Part shown: in pieces, positions 1-8,080 of the stretch
How positions within the stretch are numbered: position 1 is the first letter of the stretch
Layout: the number at the start of each line of letters is the position of its first letter
Source: Planctomycetota bacterium
GTDB lineage: Bacteria > Planctomycetota > UBA8742 > JACQVU01
Assembly: GCA_016209585.1 (NCBI GenBank)
Contig: JACQVU010000224.1
Span: 1 to 14,532 of the forward strand
Direction of reading: 5' to 3'
DNA length: 14,532 nucleotides
Notes under the pieces: model-generated
Seen by the model: only the letters and a program-made list of their open reading frames with translations
Told to the model about the DNA's origin: nothing
Databases searched by the model: none
Translations under genes and position numbers: made by a program

Positions 1-228
1 GATCTGCCGTTGCAGGTTGCTGAAATCGACCACGTCCCGATCCGCGATCCCCAGCGTGCCGACGCCCGCGGCCGCCAGGTACATGGCCAGGGGCGAGCCG
101 AGGCCGCCCGCGCCGATGAGCAGCACGCGGGCGTCCAGCAGTTTCTGCTGCGCCTTCCTGCCGAACTCCGGCAGCGTCAGGTGCCGCTCGTAGCGGCGGT
201 ACATGTCGGTGGTCCAGGCGCGGGTCAT
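1..228 (-). CDS. ThiF/MoeB-family adenylyltransferase (E1-like), N-terminal part only
   Basis: The gene enters the window from its start codon (ATG at 226-228) and runs off the left edge after 76 codons. Visible features are an N-terminal [12 protein letters not shown] block (residues 12-23), the nucleotide-binding glycine motif GAGGLGS (39-45) and the [15 protein letters not shown] segment (61-75), which holds the Asp and Arg residues that contact ATP in MoeB and ThiF. Members of this family adenylate the C-terminal glycine of a small ubiquitin-like sulfur carrier (MoaD or ThiS) in molybdopterin or thiamine synthesis. The visible part cannot separate MoeB, ThiF and rhodanese-fused MoeZ forms. 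It lies 108 bp downstream of the restriction-modification gene on the same strand. No strong ribosome binding site is seen before the ATG. The canonical sequence argues for a metabolic E1 rather than a defence-associated one. Confidence 0.88.
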   Translation of the reverse strand, partial: MTRAWTTDMYRRYERHLTLPEFGRKAQQKLLDARVLLIGAGGLGSPLAMYLAAAGVGTLGIADRDVVDFSNLQRQI

Positions 229-336
229 GGCGGGTATCGGCGGTCAACGCCGGTGGAGCGTGCGTCAGGCCGGGACGCGAAGTATGCGGCGGGCGAAGCG
301 GGAGCGTCAATCGTGAGGCGCGGGCGCGCGGCGGCT

Positions 337-3300
337 TCACTCATCTTCATCCCCGTTCTCGGTTGCGACGAAGTTGCGCGCCCGCAGCGCCAAGTCCACA
401 CGATCGACTTTGCGCGGATAGCGGTCGAGCACGTTCTTCTGGTCGGCCGTCAGCCCGTACAGGGCTTCGACGATCTCATCGAGTTCGGCCCACAGCGCGG
501 TCAGCGTGCCGCGGACGGAGGCGATCTGGCCCTCGCCCGCAGCCTTCCTCAGTTCGCCCTGATGCTGTTCGATGAGAGCACCCACCCCGGCGAGGCGGGC
601 GGCGCGCGGGCCGGACTTCAACGCCCGGAACGGGAACGGCGCGAGTTCCGCGAACTGGCGGTTGAATTTGCGCCAACCGGCATCGTTCAGCCCAGCCTTG
701 AGCCGCGCCAGAGCGCCAAACACGGTGGAGTTGAAAACGGCGGCAATCGCATAGAGGTCAATGTCGGCTCCATTGACGGACACGGAGTTTACGTTCACGT
801 TGTCCTGATAGACATCGCCGTCCCGGTCCACGGAGGCTGCGGTATCCTCGATAGTCATCGGAAACAACACCTTCGGCCGCGTCTGCTGGACGAGGTTCTT
901 CGGATACAGGTACAGGTGCCAGCGATTGCGCCCTTCGGGAGCCTCGACCGCGTCGCGGATGGCCTTCCGATTGCTCTTGAGATAGGCCGCCGCCAGTGGG
1001 TACCGGCGCTGGAAATCAGTCCACTTGATCTCAGTCGCGCTTTCGCCGTTCACGTCGTAGGGGAAGATGACCCAGGCGTCGGCGTTGTCGGTGCGGAAGG
1101 GGTAGAAACCGCGATTGCGGCAGAGCGGGCGAACAGCGCCGCGCTCGACCTCGACATGCTCGCCCAGACCGCTGGTTCCGCGCACACGACGCGTGGTGAC
1201 CTCCTCAGCCTCGAACTGATAGACCTTCCCGTAGAGTGTCTGCAAGCCCACGCAGATCTGAAGCGGTGAATGATCGCCGATAGTCCCGTGCCGCTTGGCC
1301 AGGGCGCGGTGCACCTCGAGCAGGTCCGGTTCGTCGAGCGACCAGGGGGCGTCGTCGAGTTGATCCGCACGGATGCGCGCCTTCATCGCCGGTTCATCCG
1401 CCCGCGCCGCGGCGAGATCGGCGTAGGAGCGATACTCGAACGAGCGCGATTCGCGTTTCAGCACCACGATAGCGGTGTAGGTGGTGCGCCCGGCGAAGAC
1501 TTGCAGGTCGCGAAAGTCTTCCACGGCCTCCAGGAGGCGTCCCTGCCGCAGCCAGCGCCGCGCGGCCTCGCCGTAGTCGGTCTTGAAGAACCGGTTTTGG
1601 ATGATGAAGCCCATGCGCCCGCCGGGGCGCAGGTGGCGAACGGCGCATTCCATGAAGGGCACGGAGATGTCGGTCTTGCCCTGGGCGGTGGTCACGTAAA
1701 CGCCGCTCTCCTTGAGATAGCGGTACATCTCGGGCATCCATTCGCGGTAGCGCTTCACCTCCACGTACGGCGGGTTTCCGACGACGGCGTGGAAGCCGCC
1801 TTCATCCATGACGTTACCGAAGCCGACCACGCGGTCTTTCCATGAGAAGGGCATGGTCCGGCGCACGCGATCCGGCTCCAGCCCGAGGCCGGCAATGTCC
1901 GGCCCGACAAGCGAATTGCCCTGGCGCACGTTGCGCCCGATTCCGGCCAGCACGTCGCGCGGCGTTTCCGGCAGGTCGGCGGCGAATCGTTCCACGTGGC
2001 GAAGGGCGAGCGACATGCGCGCGACCTCGACCGCGTTCGGGTCGATGTCCACGCCGTGCAGGCATCCGGTGATGATGCGCCGCGAGGTGTCCACCGTAAG
2101 GCGAAGCCCGTCGGCGTCGCGCGCGACCAGATTGCCGAGCCGGCGATTGGTAGGATGCGCGCGCGCCCACTCCAGGATCGCTTCCTCCAGGAAATCGAAC
2201 ACGCCGAGCAGAAAGCCGCCGGAGCCGCACGCGGGATCCAGCACGCGAAGCCCGAGAATGTCGTCCGGCGTCGCCCCATCGATGAGTGGGGCAAGCGTCC
2301 GCTCCACCACCCGTCGAACGACCCACGCCGGCGTGTACACCGCGCCTTTCGTGCGCTGATACTCCGGCTTGAACTCCTCCTCGACCTTCGAGCCGGTGAT
2401 GCGCAGGCGCTTGCCCAGGAAGCGCTCGTAGACGCCGCCGAGCAACTCGATGGGAACGACGTCGAACTGATACGGCTGTGGGTGGTAGAGACCGCGGGCA
2501 ATTGTCTTGAAGATTTCGCCCTTGAGCCACCACTGGCGCAGGTGATGCTCGACGTTGGTGGGATCCTCCTCTTCCTTCGCCGGAAACAGCAGGCCATCGT
2601 AGACCGTGCGATACCGCTTCTCGTGCGCCTCCATGAACACGGGCCAGAAGCCGTCTTCATCGTTCGCCAGGGAGAGCATTTCGCCATACGGTTCCAGGCC
2701 GATCTCCTCGCAGAGGCGCAGAAAGACGATCCGGTCGAGGATGCGTTGCGACGCCCCGGAGATGATCTCCGGGTCGCGCGTTTCCTCGTGGCGGATGATC
2801 GACTTCGCCAGGCCGACCCTCCATTCCGACAGTTTCTCCTCGAAGTCCTCGTCCAGCGTTTTCGTGCCGCGGGGACGCTCTTCATCCGGATGGCGGCGCG
2901 ACAGCGAGCCGCTCAGGATGGCTTCGCGGGAGAGGTAGTCCCAGAGGAGGTCGAACTCTTCCTCGTACTTCGTGTAAGGCACGTGGCGCACCATCGCCAC
3001 GGTCGGCTCCTCCAACCCATCCGGCTTGATGCGGCAATTCCAGATCGCGAACTCCCGGAAACTGCACGCGTACCCCACCCGGAACCCCGCCGACCAGCCA
3101 TAAGATCGCACCTGGAGCGAGACGTGCTCATCGTCCCAGAGGTCCGCGTCGAATCGCTTGGCGTCGACGTAGACGATTCGCTCGCCGCCCACGACGAGAG
3201 CGTAGTCGGGCCGGGTGTGGACGCTCTCTTCCTCGCGCAAACGCCGCGCCTCGCGGCCGCGAATCGTGTACTCCTGCTTCACCTGCCTCGGATCGGACGT

Positions 3301-3450
3301 GTTCCACCCGAACACGGTGAGCAGCCGCTCGACCCAGGTGCGTGCCGCGGCTTCAGACTCGCTCGACAGCGCGCCTTGCCGCTCGAGTTCCGCGAATTCC
3401 CGCACGAGAGACGCCAGGTCCGTCTTCGCTCGCTCTTTTGAATCGCTCAT
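337..3450 (-). CDS. Type IIG restriction-modification enzyme (Eco57I-like fused endonuclease / N6-adenine methyltransferase)
   Basis: This is a 1037-residue single-chain enzyme. The N-terminal part carries a PD-(D/E)xK-type nuclease pattern: RPDYAL (80-85), then YVDAK (94-98) and a downstream Q113VRSYGW element. A helical linker follows to about residue 360. The methylase core has motif X-like KGAVYTP (368-374), motif I DPACGSGGF (405-413), the acidic GVDIDPNAV (466-474) and motif IV NPPY (559-562). This order and the NPPY tetrapeptide fit gamma-class N6-adenine methyltransferases. The region from about 725 to 940 matches the place of a TaqI-C-like target recognition domain and ends in a helical tail. 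Such enzymes cut DNA at unmethylated sites and methylate host sites using S-adenosylmethionine. No separate R, M or S gene is adjacent, as expected for type IIG. GC content is visibly lower than in flanking genes, which suggests acquisition by transfer. The target sequence cannot be read from the protein. A methylase-only role is possible if the nuclease residues are inactive. Confidence 0.92.
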   Translation of the reverse strand: MSDSKERAKTDLASLVREFAELERQGALSSESEAAARTWVERLLTVFGWNTSDPRQVKQEYTIRGREARRLREEESVHTRPDYALVVGGERIVYVDAKRFDADLWDDEHVSLQVRSYGWSAGFRVGYACSFREFAIWNCRIKPDGLEEPTVAMVRHVPYTKYEEEFDLLWDYLSREAILSGSLSRRHPDEERPRGTKTLDEDFEEKLSEWRVGLAKSIIRHEETRDPEIISGASQRILDRIVFLRLCEEIGLEPYGEMLSLANDEDGFWPVFMEAHEKRYRTVYDGLLFPAKEEEDPTNVEHHLRQWWLKGEIFKTIARGLYHPQPYQFDVVPIELLGGVYERFLGKRLRITGSKVEEEFKPEYQRTKGAVYTPAWVVRRVVERTLAPLIDGATPDDILGLRVLDPACGSGGFLLGVFDFLEEAILEWARAHPTNRRLGNLVARDADGLRLTVDTSRRIITGCLHGVDIDPNAVEVARMSLALRHVERFAADLPETPRDVLAGIGRNVRQGNSLVGPDIAGLGLEPDRVRRTMPFSWKDRVVGFGNVMDEGGFHAVVGNPPYVEVKRYREWMPEMYRYLKESGVYVTTAQGKTDISVPFMECAVRHLRPGGRMGFIIQNRFFKTDYGEAARRWLRQGRLLEAVEDFRDLQVFAGRTTYTAIVVLKRESRSFEYRSYADLAAARADEPAMKARIRADQLDDAPWSLDEPDLLEVHRALAKRHGTIGDHSPLQICVGLQTLYGKVYQFEAEEVTTRRVRGTSGLGEHVEVERGAVRPLCRNRGFYPFRTDNADAWVIFPYDVNGESATEIKWTDFQRRYPLAAAYLKSNRKAIRDAVEAPEGRNRWHLYLYPKNLVQQTRPKVLFPMTIEDTAASVDRDGDVYQDNVNVNSVSVNGADIDLYAIAAVFNSTVFGALARLKAGLNDAGWRKFNRQFAELAPFPFRALKSGPRAARLAGVGALIEQHQGELRKAAGEGQIASVRGTLTALWAELDEIVEALYGLTADQKNVLDRYPRKVDRVDLALRARNFVATENGDEDE

Positions 3451-3576
3451 GCTGATTCCCGACAGGATCGACGGAAGGCCCAGGACTCCATTCAGGGCAT
3501 ACTCCTATCGCAGTCCCTCGCGGCTGGCAAGCGTGGCGTTGCGAGAAACGGGCTTGGGCCGCGACGCGGCTCGTGC

Positions 3577-4956
3577 TCACCCCCGGTGGCGCTTGGTGGG
3601 CGTGGCCCGGCGAACGCCGATGAGGAACCGCCGGCGCAGATCGCCCACGGGCAGATCGAACCGGTGGCGGGTGACGTACGGCCCGTCGAGCAGCGTCGCC
3701 GCCTGCCGGAAGCCGGCCAAAAGAGGCGCGTCCAAAGCGGCGTCGGGACCGCGGTAGAAGAGCGCTTTGCCGCGCGGGATGAGCGCGTGGGCCAGCGGTC
3801 TCACCAGCGCATCCACGCGCTCCACGGCGCGAACCGTGGCCACGTGGTAGACGGCCCCGCACCGCGCGGCGAACTCCTGCAGTTGTCGTTCCTCGACGCG
3901 CACGTTGTCCAGTTCCAGTTCCGCCACCGCGTCCTTGAGAAAACGCGCCTTCTTCACCGTCTTCTCGAGCAGCGTCACCTCATGCCGCGGCAGGGCGATG
4001 GCCAGCGCCAGGCCCGGAAACCCGCCGCCGCTGCCCACGTCGAGAATGCGGCGCGTCGTGTCCCGCAGCAGTTCGGGCGCGGCCAGCAGCATGGCGAGCG
4101 AGTCGAAGGCCTGCTTCCACGCGAAGTCTTCGGGCGCGACGAGCCGCGTGAGGTTGAGGTGCTCGTTGGCGCGGGCTACGATCTCGCGGAACGCGACCAG
4201 GGCGTCGATCTCTTCCCGGCCCAGCGCCAGCCGGAAGCGCGGCCCCACCAGCGCGGCCAGCGCCGGCCACGGCTGCGGCGGCTCCGGCGGGGCGAGAACC
4301 ACCGCGCGCCAGACCTCCTTCGCCACGGCGGCCACCTCGGCGTCGGGCGAATCGCGCAGCGGGGAGACGATCTCCCGGAATTCGTCGAACTCCTCCGCGC
4401 GCAGCAGGCCGAGAGAGGCGACGGCGCGCCCGCGCAGCGCGGGGTCGGGCGACGCCAACGCGCCCCGCGCCACGGCGATCGCCGCGGCGCGCGCCGCGGC
4501 GGGGAAGTGTTCCAATTCACCGAACAGCCAGAAGAAGGCCGCGGCGTCGGGTTTGCCGGCGGCGTGTTCGAGCGCGGCCAGCCACGCGGCCGAGGCGTTC
4601 TCGGCGCCGGGCAGCAACAGACTCTCCCGCGCGGCGAGGAAGGCTGGACCCTCGCCGGCGGCGACGACCCGCCACAGCGCCGGCGCCAGCGCGGGCGCCG
4701 CGGATTCGGGGAGAAACCCCGCCGCCCAAGCCGCCGCGGGCGGGGCCGCGTCAGGCCGGCCGGCCAGGAGGGCGCCCATTTCCCCCGCGGCTTCCGGCCC
4801 GGCGGAGGCGATGGCCGCGGCGTCGTCCACCAGCGGAAAGGGCCGCCGGGCCAGCCGCTCGACCAGTTCAGCGGGCAAGACGGCGGGAGCGGGGCCAGAA
4901 AGGTCCGGCGGCGGGGACGTGAGAGACGCGCCGGCGGGCGATGAGATCGGGATCAT
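3577..4956 (-). CDS. rsmG: 16S rRNA (guanine-N7) methyltransferase RsmG with an N-terminal HEAT-like extension
   Basis: The C-terminal half (about residues 240-459) is recognisable RsmG/GidB, which methylates N7 of G527 in 16S rRNA. It shows NEHLNLTRL (264-272), the SAM-binding DVGSGGGFPGL (306-316), the LLEKTVKKARFLKD block (329-342) with the acidic ribose-binding position, NVRVEERQLQEF (351-362), TVRAVER (374-380) in the place of the usual SRA motif, and ALFYRG (398-403). Standard RsmG is about 200-240 residues, but this protein has 459. The first 230 or so residues are Ala-rich and helical. At about 160-220 there is a HEAT-like pair of helices starting SPDPALRGRAVASLG. The ATG overlaps the stop of the ABC permease by 4 bp (ATGA at 4953-4956), indicating translational coupling. 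The long ORF runs in one frame with no alternative internal start that clearly restores a normal-length enzyme, so a fusion is preferred. Confidence 0.9.
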   Translation of the reverse strand: MIPISSPAGASLTSPPPDLSGPAPAVLPAELVERLARRPFPLVDDAAAIASAGPEAAGEMGALLAGRPDAAPPAAAWAAGFLPESAAPALAPALWRVVAAGEGPAFLAARESLLLPGAENASAAWLAALEHAAGKPDAAAFFWLFGELEHFPAAARAAAIAVARGALASPDPALRGRAVASLGLLRAEEFDEFREIVSPLRDSPDAEVAAVAKEVWRAVVLAPPEPPQPWPALAALVGPRFRLALGREEIDALVAFREIVARANEHLNLTRLVAPEDFAWKQAFDSLAMLLAAPELLRDTTRRILDVGSGGGFPGLALAIALPRHEVTLLEKTVKKARFLKDAVAELELDNVRVEERQLQEFAARCGAVYHVATVRAVERVDALVRPLAHALIPRGKALFYRGPDAALDAPLLAGFRQAATLLDGPYVTRHRFDLPVGDLRRRFLIGVRRATPTKRHRG

Positions 4957-7025
4957 TCCTTCGCGCGAAGCCAGGCGAGCATATCGCGCAGCCGGGGCGG
5001 GTTGCCGTACATCAGAATGCCGATCCGGAAGATCTTGCCGGCCAGCCAGAACGCCACGGCGATTGAGACCAGCATCACCCCCACCGTCGCGGCGACTTCC
5101 CAGGACTCCGGCGGGGTGGAGGTCGCGAGCCGGTTCATCATCACGAAGGGGGTGAAGAAGGGGAAGTAACTCATGGCCACGCTAATCGTTCCGTTCGGGT
5201 CCTGGGCGATGGGCAGGATGGTCACCATCGGCACCACCAGCACCAGCGAGAAGACGCTCTGCAGGTTCTGAGCCTCTTTCAACGTGTTGCACGCCGCGCC
5301 GATGGCCGCCAGGATGCTGGAGAGGAAGAGGTAGCCGGTGACGTAATAGACCAGGAAATAGACGATGGTCCGGGCCGTGAGGAACTGCTCCAGTATCTCC
5401 GCGGGCACGTTGTACACCGCCGCCCAGTAGCCGCCGGCGGTCCAGATGCCCAGGAGCGTCATGCCGACGAAGCCCAGGCCGACGATCTTCCCCGCCATGA
5501 TCTGCATCGGCGACACCGACGACAGCAGCACCTCGACGATGCGGTTCGATTTCTCCTCGATCACGTTGGTGAGCAGCATCTGCGCCATGCCGAAGACGCC
5601 GAACCAGAGCAGGAAGACGAACACGAAGGGGGTCACGAAGGCGCCCGCCACCTCTCCTTTCGACACCGCGCGCTCCGAGGTGGGGTCGATGGACGACGCC
5701 GCCACCGGCGAATTCGTGGCCCGGATGTCCTGCGAGAACCGGATGCCCCAGAGCACTTCCCGCAACAGGTCGGCCAGCGCGCGGTTCTCGCCGAACGCGC
5801 CGGCGCGGTCGCTGTAGCGCCACACCAGCGCCTCGGCCGACGGCTCCGCCGCCGAGAGGAATTCGGCGCGCACGTGCAGGAAGGCGTCGATCTCGCCCCG
5901 CCGCGCGCGGGCCTCGAACAGCCGCGACGCCTCGTCGGGCGGGATTCCAGGCGCGCCGCCTCCGGCGTCGGTCGCGTCACTCCCGTCACCGGCGACGCCC
6001 CGACCGTTTTCGCTCCCGTTCCCTCGCCCGGTCGCGTTCCCGGCGTCGCCAGCCGCACCGCCGCCGCCTTCGGCCCCCGCGTTGCCCAGGTCGGCCGGGT
6101 TGATGCCGCGCATCCAGAGATGCCAGTCCGCCAGACTCTGGGCGTTGCGCACTCGCGGGGGCTTCCAGTCGTCCAGCCGCCAGCGGCCGAGGCGCGCCCG
6201 CGCCAGGGCTTCGGCCAGCCGGCGCGCCCGCGCGGCGAGGTCGCCGCTGGCGCCCGAGTCGTCCCCCGCCGGGGCCGGATCGTCGGCGCGAACGGCCAGC
6301 ATCTCCATCACCTGGGGAAGCACCAGCCCGGTCTCGTCCAGCACGTGGAAGCGAAGTTCGCCGCGATCCCGGTCCGCGGGCGGCGCGCCGCCCGCGTCCG
6401 GCGCGACCGGTTCGCTGGCCACCGGCAGCCGTTCGATGTCGCGCCGGTGCAAAGGCGCTTCACGCGCGAGGATGGCAGCCTGGCGCATCGGCCCGCGAAT
6501 GGCCTGCAGGGCCGTTTCGACGGCGCGCTGCAGGTCGCGGTAGGCCTTGTTGCGGGAGAAGTAGCGCACCGCCGCGCCGGACCGGGCCTTGGCGTCGTCG
6601 TGCAGGAAGTCCGGCTCGATGATCACGAAGGCGAAGATCGCTTGCGCGTCGCCCTTGCGGGCGTTCTTCAGTTCTTCGCGCAGCCGCTCCTCGGCGGTTT
6701 TCAGGCGCGCGCGGCCCGCGACGCCGCGGGCGTCGAAACAGGCGTCGTCATCGGCCATCAGGTGGAAGCCCTCGTCCTTCTTCAGCGAGGACTTTCCGGA
6801 TTCCTCCGCCCGTTTCACCTGTTCATCAAAGTAGACGCGCAGAATGGGCGTCAGCCGGCCGGTGCCGTCGACGATCTTGAAGTACCGGTCCTCGCTCGGG
6901 AAGAGCAGCGGCACGACGAACGCCACGCCCATGATGAGGGGCGTGAGCAGCACGCCGAAGAGGAAACTCTTGGTCCTGACGCTGGCAACGTATTCACGCC
7001 AGGCGATCAACGCCGTCTTCGGCAT
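4953..7025 (-). CDS. ABC-2 type exporter permease (NatB-like) with enlarged extracytoplasmic region
   Basis: This 690-residue membrane protein is the permease partner of the ATPase encoded just upstream. A cytoplasmic N-terminus, WREYVASVRTKSF (9-21), leads into one membrane helix (about 22-43). A very long extracytoplasmic region (about 44-455) follows, then about five helices (about 460-485, 512-540, 551-578, 590-610, 645-668). The segment TNVIEEKSNRIVEVLLSS (486-503) is the hallmark of NatB/YhaP-like ABC-2 permeases. Homologues of the usual form are about 400-450 residues. The excess lies in the extracytoplasmic part, which seems to contain two related domains (48-177 and 225-429) and a Gly/Asn/Asp-rich stretch (314-359). 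The open frame extends 52 codons further upstream, but those codons overlap the ATPase in another frame and look like its shadow. The start MPKTALIAWREY at 7025 fits the family. The exported substrate is unknown; Na+ or drug export would only be an analogy. Confidence 0.9.
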   Translation of the reverse strand: MPKTALIAWREYVASVRTKSFLFGVLLTPLIMGVAFVVPLLFPSEDRYFKIVDGTGRLTPILRVYFDEQVKRAEESGKSSLKKDEGFHLMADDDACFDARGVAGRARLKTAEERLREELKNARKGDAQAIFAFVIIEPDFLHDDAKARSGAAVRYFSRNKAYRDLQRAVETALQAIRGPMRQAAILAREAPLHRRDIERLPVASEPVAPDAGGAPPADRDRGELRFHVLDETGLVLPQVMEMLAVRADDPAPAGDDSGASGDLAARARRLAEALARARLGRWRLDDWKPPRVRNAQSLADWHLWMRGINPADLGNAGAEGGGGAAGDAGNATGRGNGSENGRGVAGDGSDATDAGGGAPGIPPDEASRLFEARARRGEIDAFLHVRAEFLSAAEPSAEALVWRYSDRAGAFGENRALADLLREVLWGIRFSQDIRATNSPVAASSIDPTSERAVSKGEVAGAFVTPFVFVFLLWFGVFGMAQMLLTNVIEEKSNRIVEVLLSSVSPMQIMAGKIVGLGFVGMTLLGIWTAGGYWAAVYNVPAEILEQFLTARTIVYFLVYYVTGYLFLSSILAAIGAACNTLKEAQNLQSVFSLVLVVPMVTILPIAQDPNGTISVAMSYFPFFTPFVMMNRLATSTPPESWEVAATVGVMLVSIAVAFWLAGKIFRIGILMYGNPPRLRDMLAWLRAKE
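5739..6884 (-). repeat. Internal duplication of an extracytoplasmic domain within the ABC permease (protein-level)
   Basis: Residues 48-177 (6495-6884) and 225-429 (5739-6353) follow the same plan. Each starts with a beta strand and a DxTG turn (VDGTG at 52-56, LDETG at 229-233). Each later has a GD/GE-x-x-A-F strand, KGDAQAIFAFVIIEPDFL (124-141) against RGEIDAFLHVRAEFL (376-390), then VRYFSR (153-158) against WRYSDR (402-407), and ends in a helix closing in AIR or GIR. The match was made by eye and is weak in identity. The second copy is longer because of the Gly/Asn-rich insert at 5949-6086. Confidence 0.5.
5949..6086 (-). repeat. Low-complexity Gly/Asn/Asp/Ala-rich coding segment in the ABC permease
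   Basis: Permease residues 314-359 are nearly all Gly, Ala, Asn, Asp, Ser and Thr (for example GNATGRGNGSENGRG at 329-343). The stretch is expected to be a disordered loop on the outer face of the membrane. It keeps the reading frame, so it is an in-frame insertion or expansion rather than a frameshift. Confidence 0.7.
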
Positions 7026-7929
7026 GATGGTCCACCGTTTCAGTGACCAGGGAAATGAAGATGTCGTGCAGCGCGGGCGTGAAGCGCTCGAACCGGGCGA
7101 CCCGGCCGCGCTCCAGCAGCGCCCGCAGCAGCGCCTGGTCGGCCTCGGGCGGCGAGAGGCGCACCACCACCCCGGCGCCACGGGGCGCCGTCGATTCCAC
7201 GAACTCCAGCCCCTCCAGCGCGCCGGGCGGCCCCTCGAACTCCACGTAAAACGCGCCTTCGCCGTGCGCCCGCTTCACCTCGGCCAGCGGACCGTCCACC
7301 ACCACCCGGCCGCGGTTGATGAGCACGATGTATTCGCATATCTTCTCAGCCTGCTCCATCACGTGGGTGGAGAAGATCACGGTCTTCCCGCGCGCCTTCC
7401 GGCCCAGGATGATCTCGATCAACAGGTCGGTGTTCACCGGGTCCAGGCCGGAGAAAGGCTCGTCCAGGATCAGGAGGTCCGGGTCGTGGATCACCGTGGC
7501 GATGAACTGAACCTTCTGCGCCATCCCCTTCGACAGCGCCTCCACCCGGTGGTTCGCCCACGCCGTCAACTGGAACTCCCCCAACCAGCGCGAGACGTGC
7601 CCCCGGAGGTCGCCGCGCAGCCCCTTGAGCCGCGCGAAGTAGGTCAGCGTCTCGCCCACCTTCATCTTCTTGTACAGCCCCCGCTCCTCCGGAAGATACC
7701 CGATACGGTCCTTCAAATCTCCGCCATGCTCCCGCCCGAACAGCCGCACCGCGCCGCTGGTGGGCTTCAGGATGTCCATGATCATCCGCAGCGTCGTCGT
7801 CTTCCCCGCGCCGTTCGGACCGAGAAAGCCGTACACCGCCCCCGCCGGCACCGCCAGCGAGACCCCGTCCACCGCCGTGAACGCCCCGAACCGCTTGACG
7901 ACGTTGCTCAGTTCCAGTGCGTCGGTCAT
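6994..7929 (-). CDS. ABC transporter ATP-binding protein (NatA-like, with C-terminal DUF4162-type domain)
   Basis: This 311-residue ATPase energises the ABC-2 permease whose gene begins inside its 3' end (32 bp overlap). It has Walker A GPNGAGKTT (37-45), the signature LSKGMAQK (132-139), Walker B LLILDEP (152-158) followed by the D-loop SGLD (160-163), and the switch histidine H189 in FSTHVMEQ. At the Q-loop position it reads GYLPEERGLY (77-86), so the usual glutamine is replaced by the PEERGLY form typical of NatA-type ATPases. The C-terminal 90 residues (from about 220) form the small beta-rich domain that follows the nucleotide-binding domain in this subfamily. The start MTDALELSNVVKRFG is chosen because it is the normal family N-terminus. 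The open frame continues upstream but is repeat-like and non-conserved. It is divergent from the lipoprotein gene at 8081. Confidence 0.93.
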   Translation of the reverse strand: MTDALELSNVVKRFGAFTAVDGVSLAVPAGAVYGFLGPNGAGKTTTLRMIMDILKPTSGAVRLFGREHGGDLKDRIGYLPEERGLYKKMKVGETLTYFARLKGLRGDLRGHVSRWLGEFQLTAWANHRVEALSKGMAQKVQFIATVIHDPDLLILDEPFSGLDPVNTDLLIEIILGRKARGKTVIFSTHVMEQAEKICEYIVLINRGRVVVDGPLAEVKRAHGEGAFYVEFEGPPGALEGLEFVESTAPRGAGVVVRLSPPEADQALLRALLERGRVARFERFTPALHDIFISLVTETVDHHAEDGVDRLA

Positions 7930-8080
7930 GCGACGCGGATGGTAGCAGCGCCCGCCCCCGCGGTCAACGCACCCCCCCGCCCGGTCGTTCAATACCGGGG
8001 CGTTCGTCCCCGCCGACCACGCGATCCGCCACGAGCGACGGTCCGCGAAGGCGACGCTCCCACACCCGGAGAACCCCCGC
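7930..8080. promoter_or_regulatory. Divergent intergenic region between the ABC exporter operon and the lipoprotein gene
   Basis: This 151-base GC-rich spacer must hold the promoters of both divergent units, but no convincing -35/-10 pair is visible. It contains a small inverted repeat CGGGG-7 nt-CCCCG (7996-8012). It also contains a possible dispersed-repeat word (8043-8060), which resembles a sequence at 8593-8610. A ribosome binding site, GGAGA at 8068-8072, sits 8 bases before the lipoprotein ATG. Confidence 0.4.

Noticed and set aside
1..228. E1-like protein next to a restriction enzyme as a defence system (CBASS Cap2 or Bil-like)
   Set aside because: The visible N-terminus is canonical MoeB/ThiF, and no ubiquitin-like, JAB or cyclase gene is seen. 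The neighbourhood is explained by chance adjacency.
262..278. GCGTC-7 nt-GACGC inverted repeat between the type IIG gene and the ThiF/MoeB gene, considered as a terminator
   Set aside because: The stem is only 5 bp and there is no T-run on either strand.
1996..3441. Long plus-strand open frame of 481 codons
   Set aside because: It is antisense to the type IIG gene, has no recognisable domain, and its composition is that of a shadow frame. The minus-strand gene explains the region fully.
7026..7181. 52-codon upstream extension of the ABC permease
   Set aside because: It is Arg/Cys/Ser-rich and lies in a different frame of the ATPase coding region. The family N-terminus is at MPKTALIAW.
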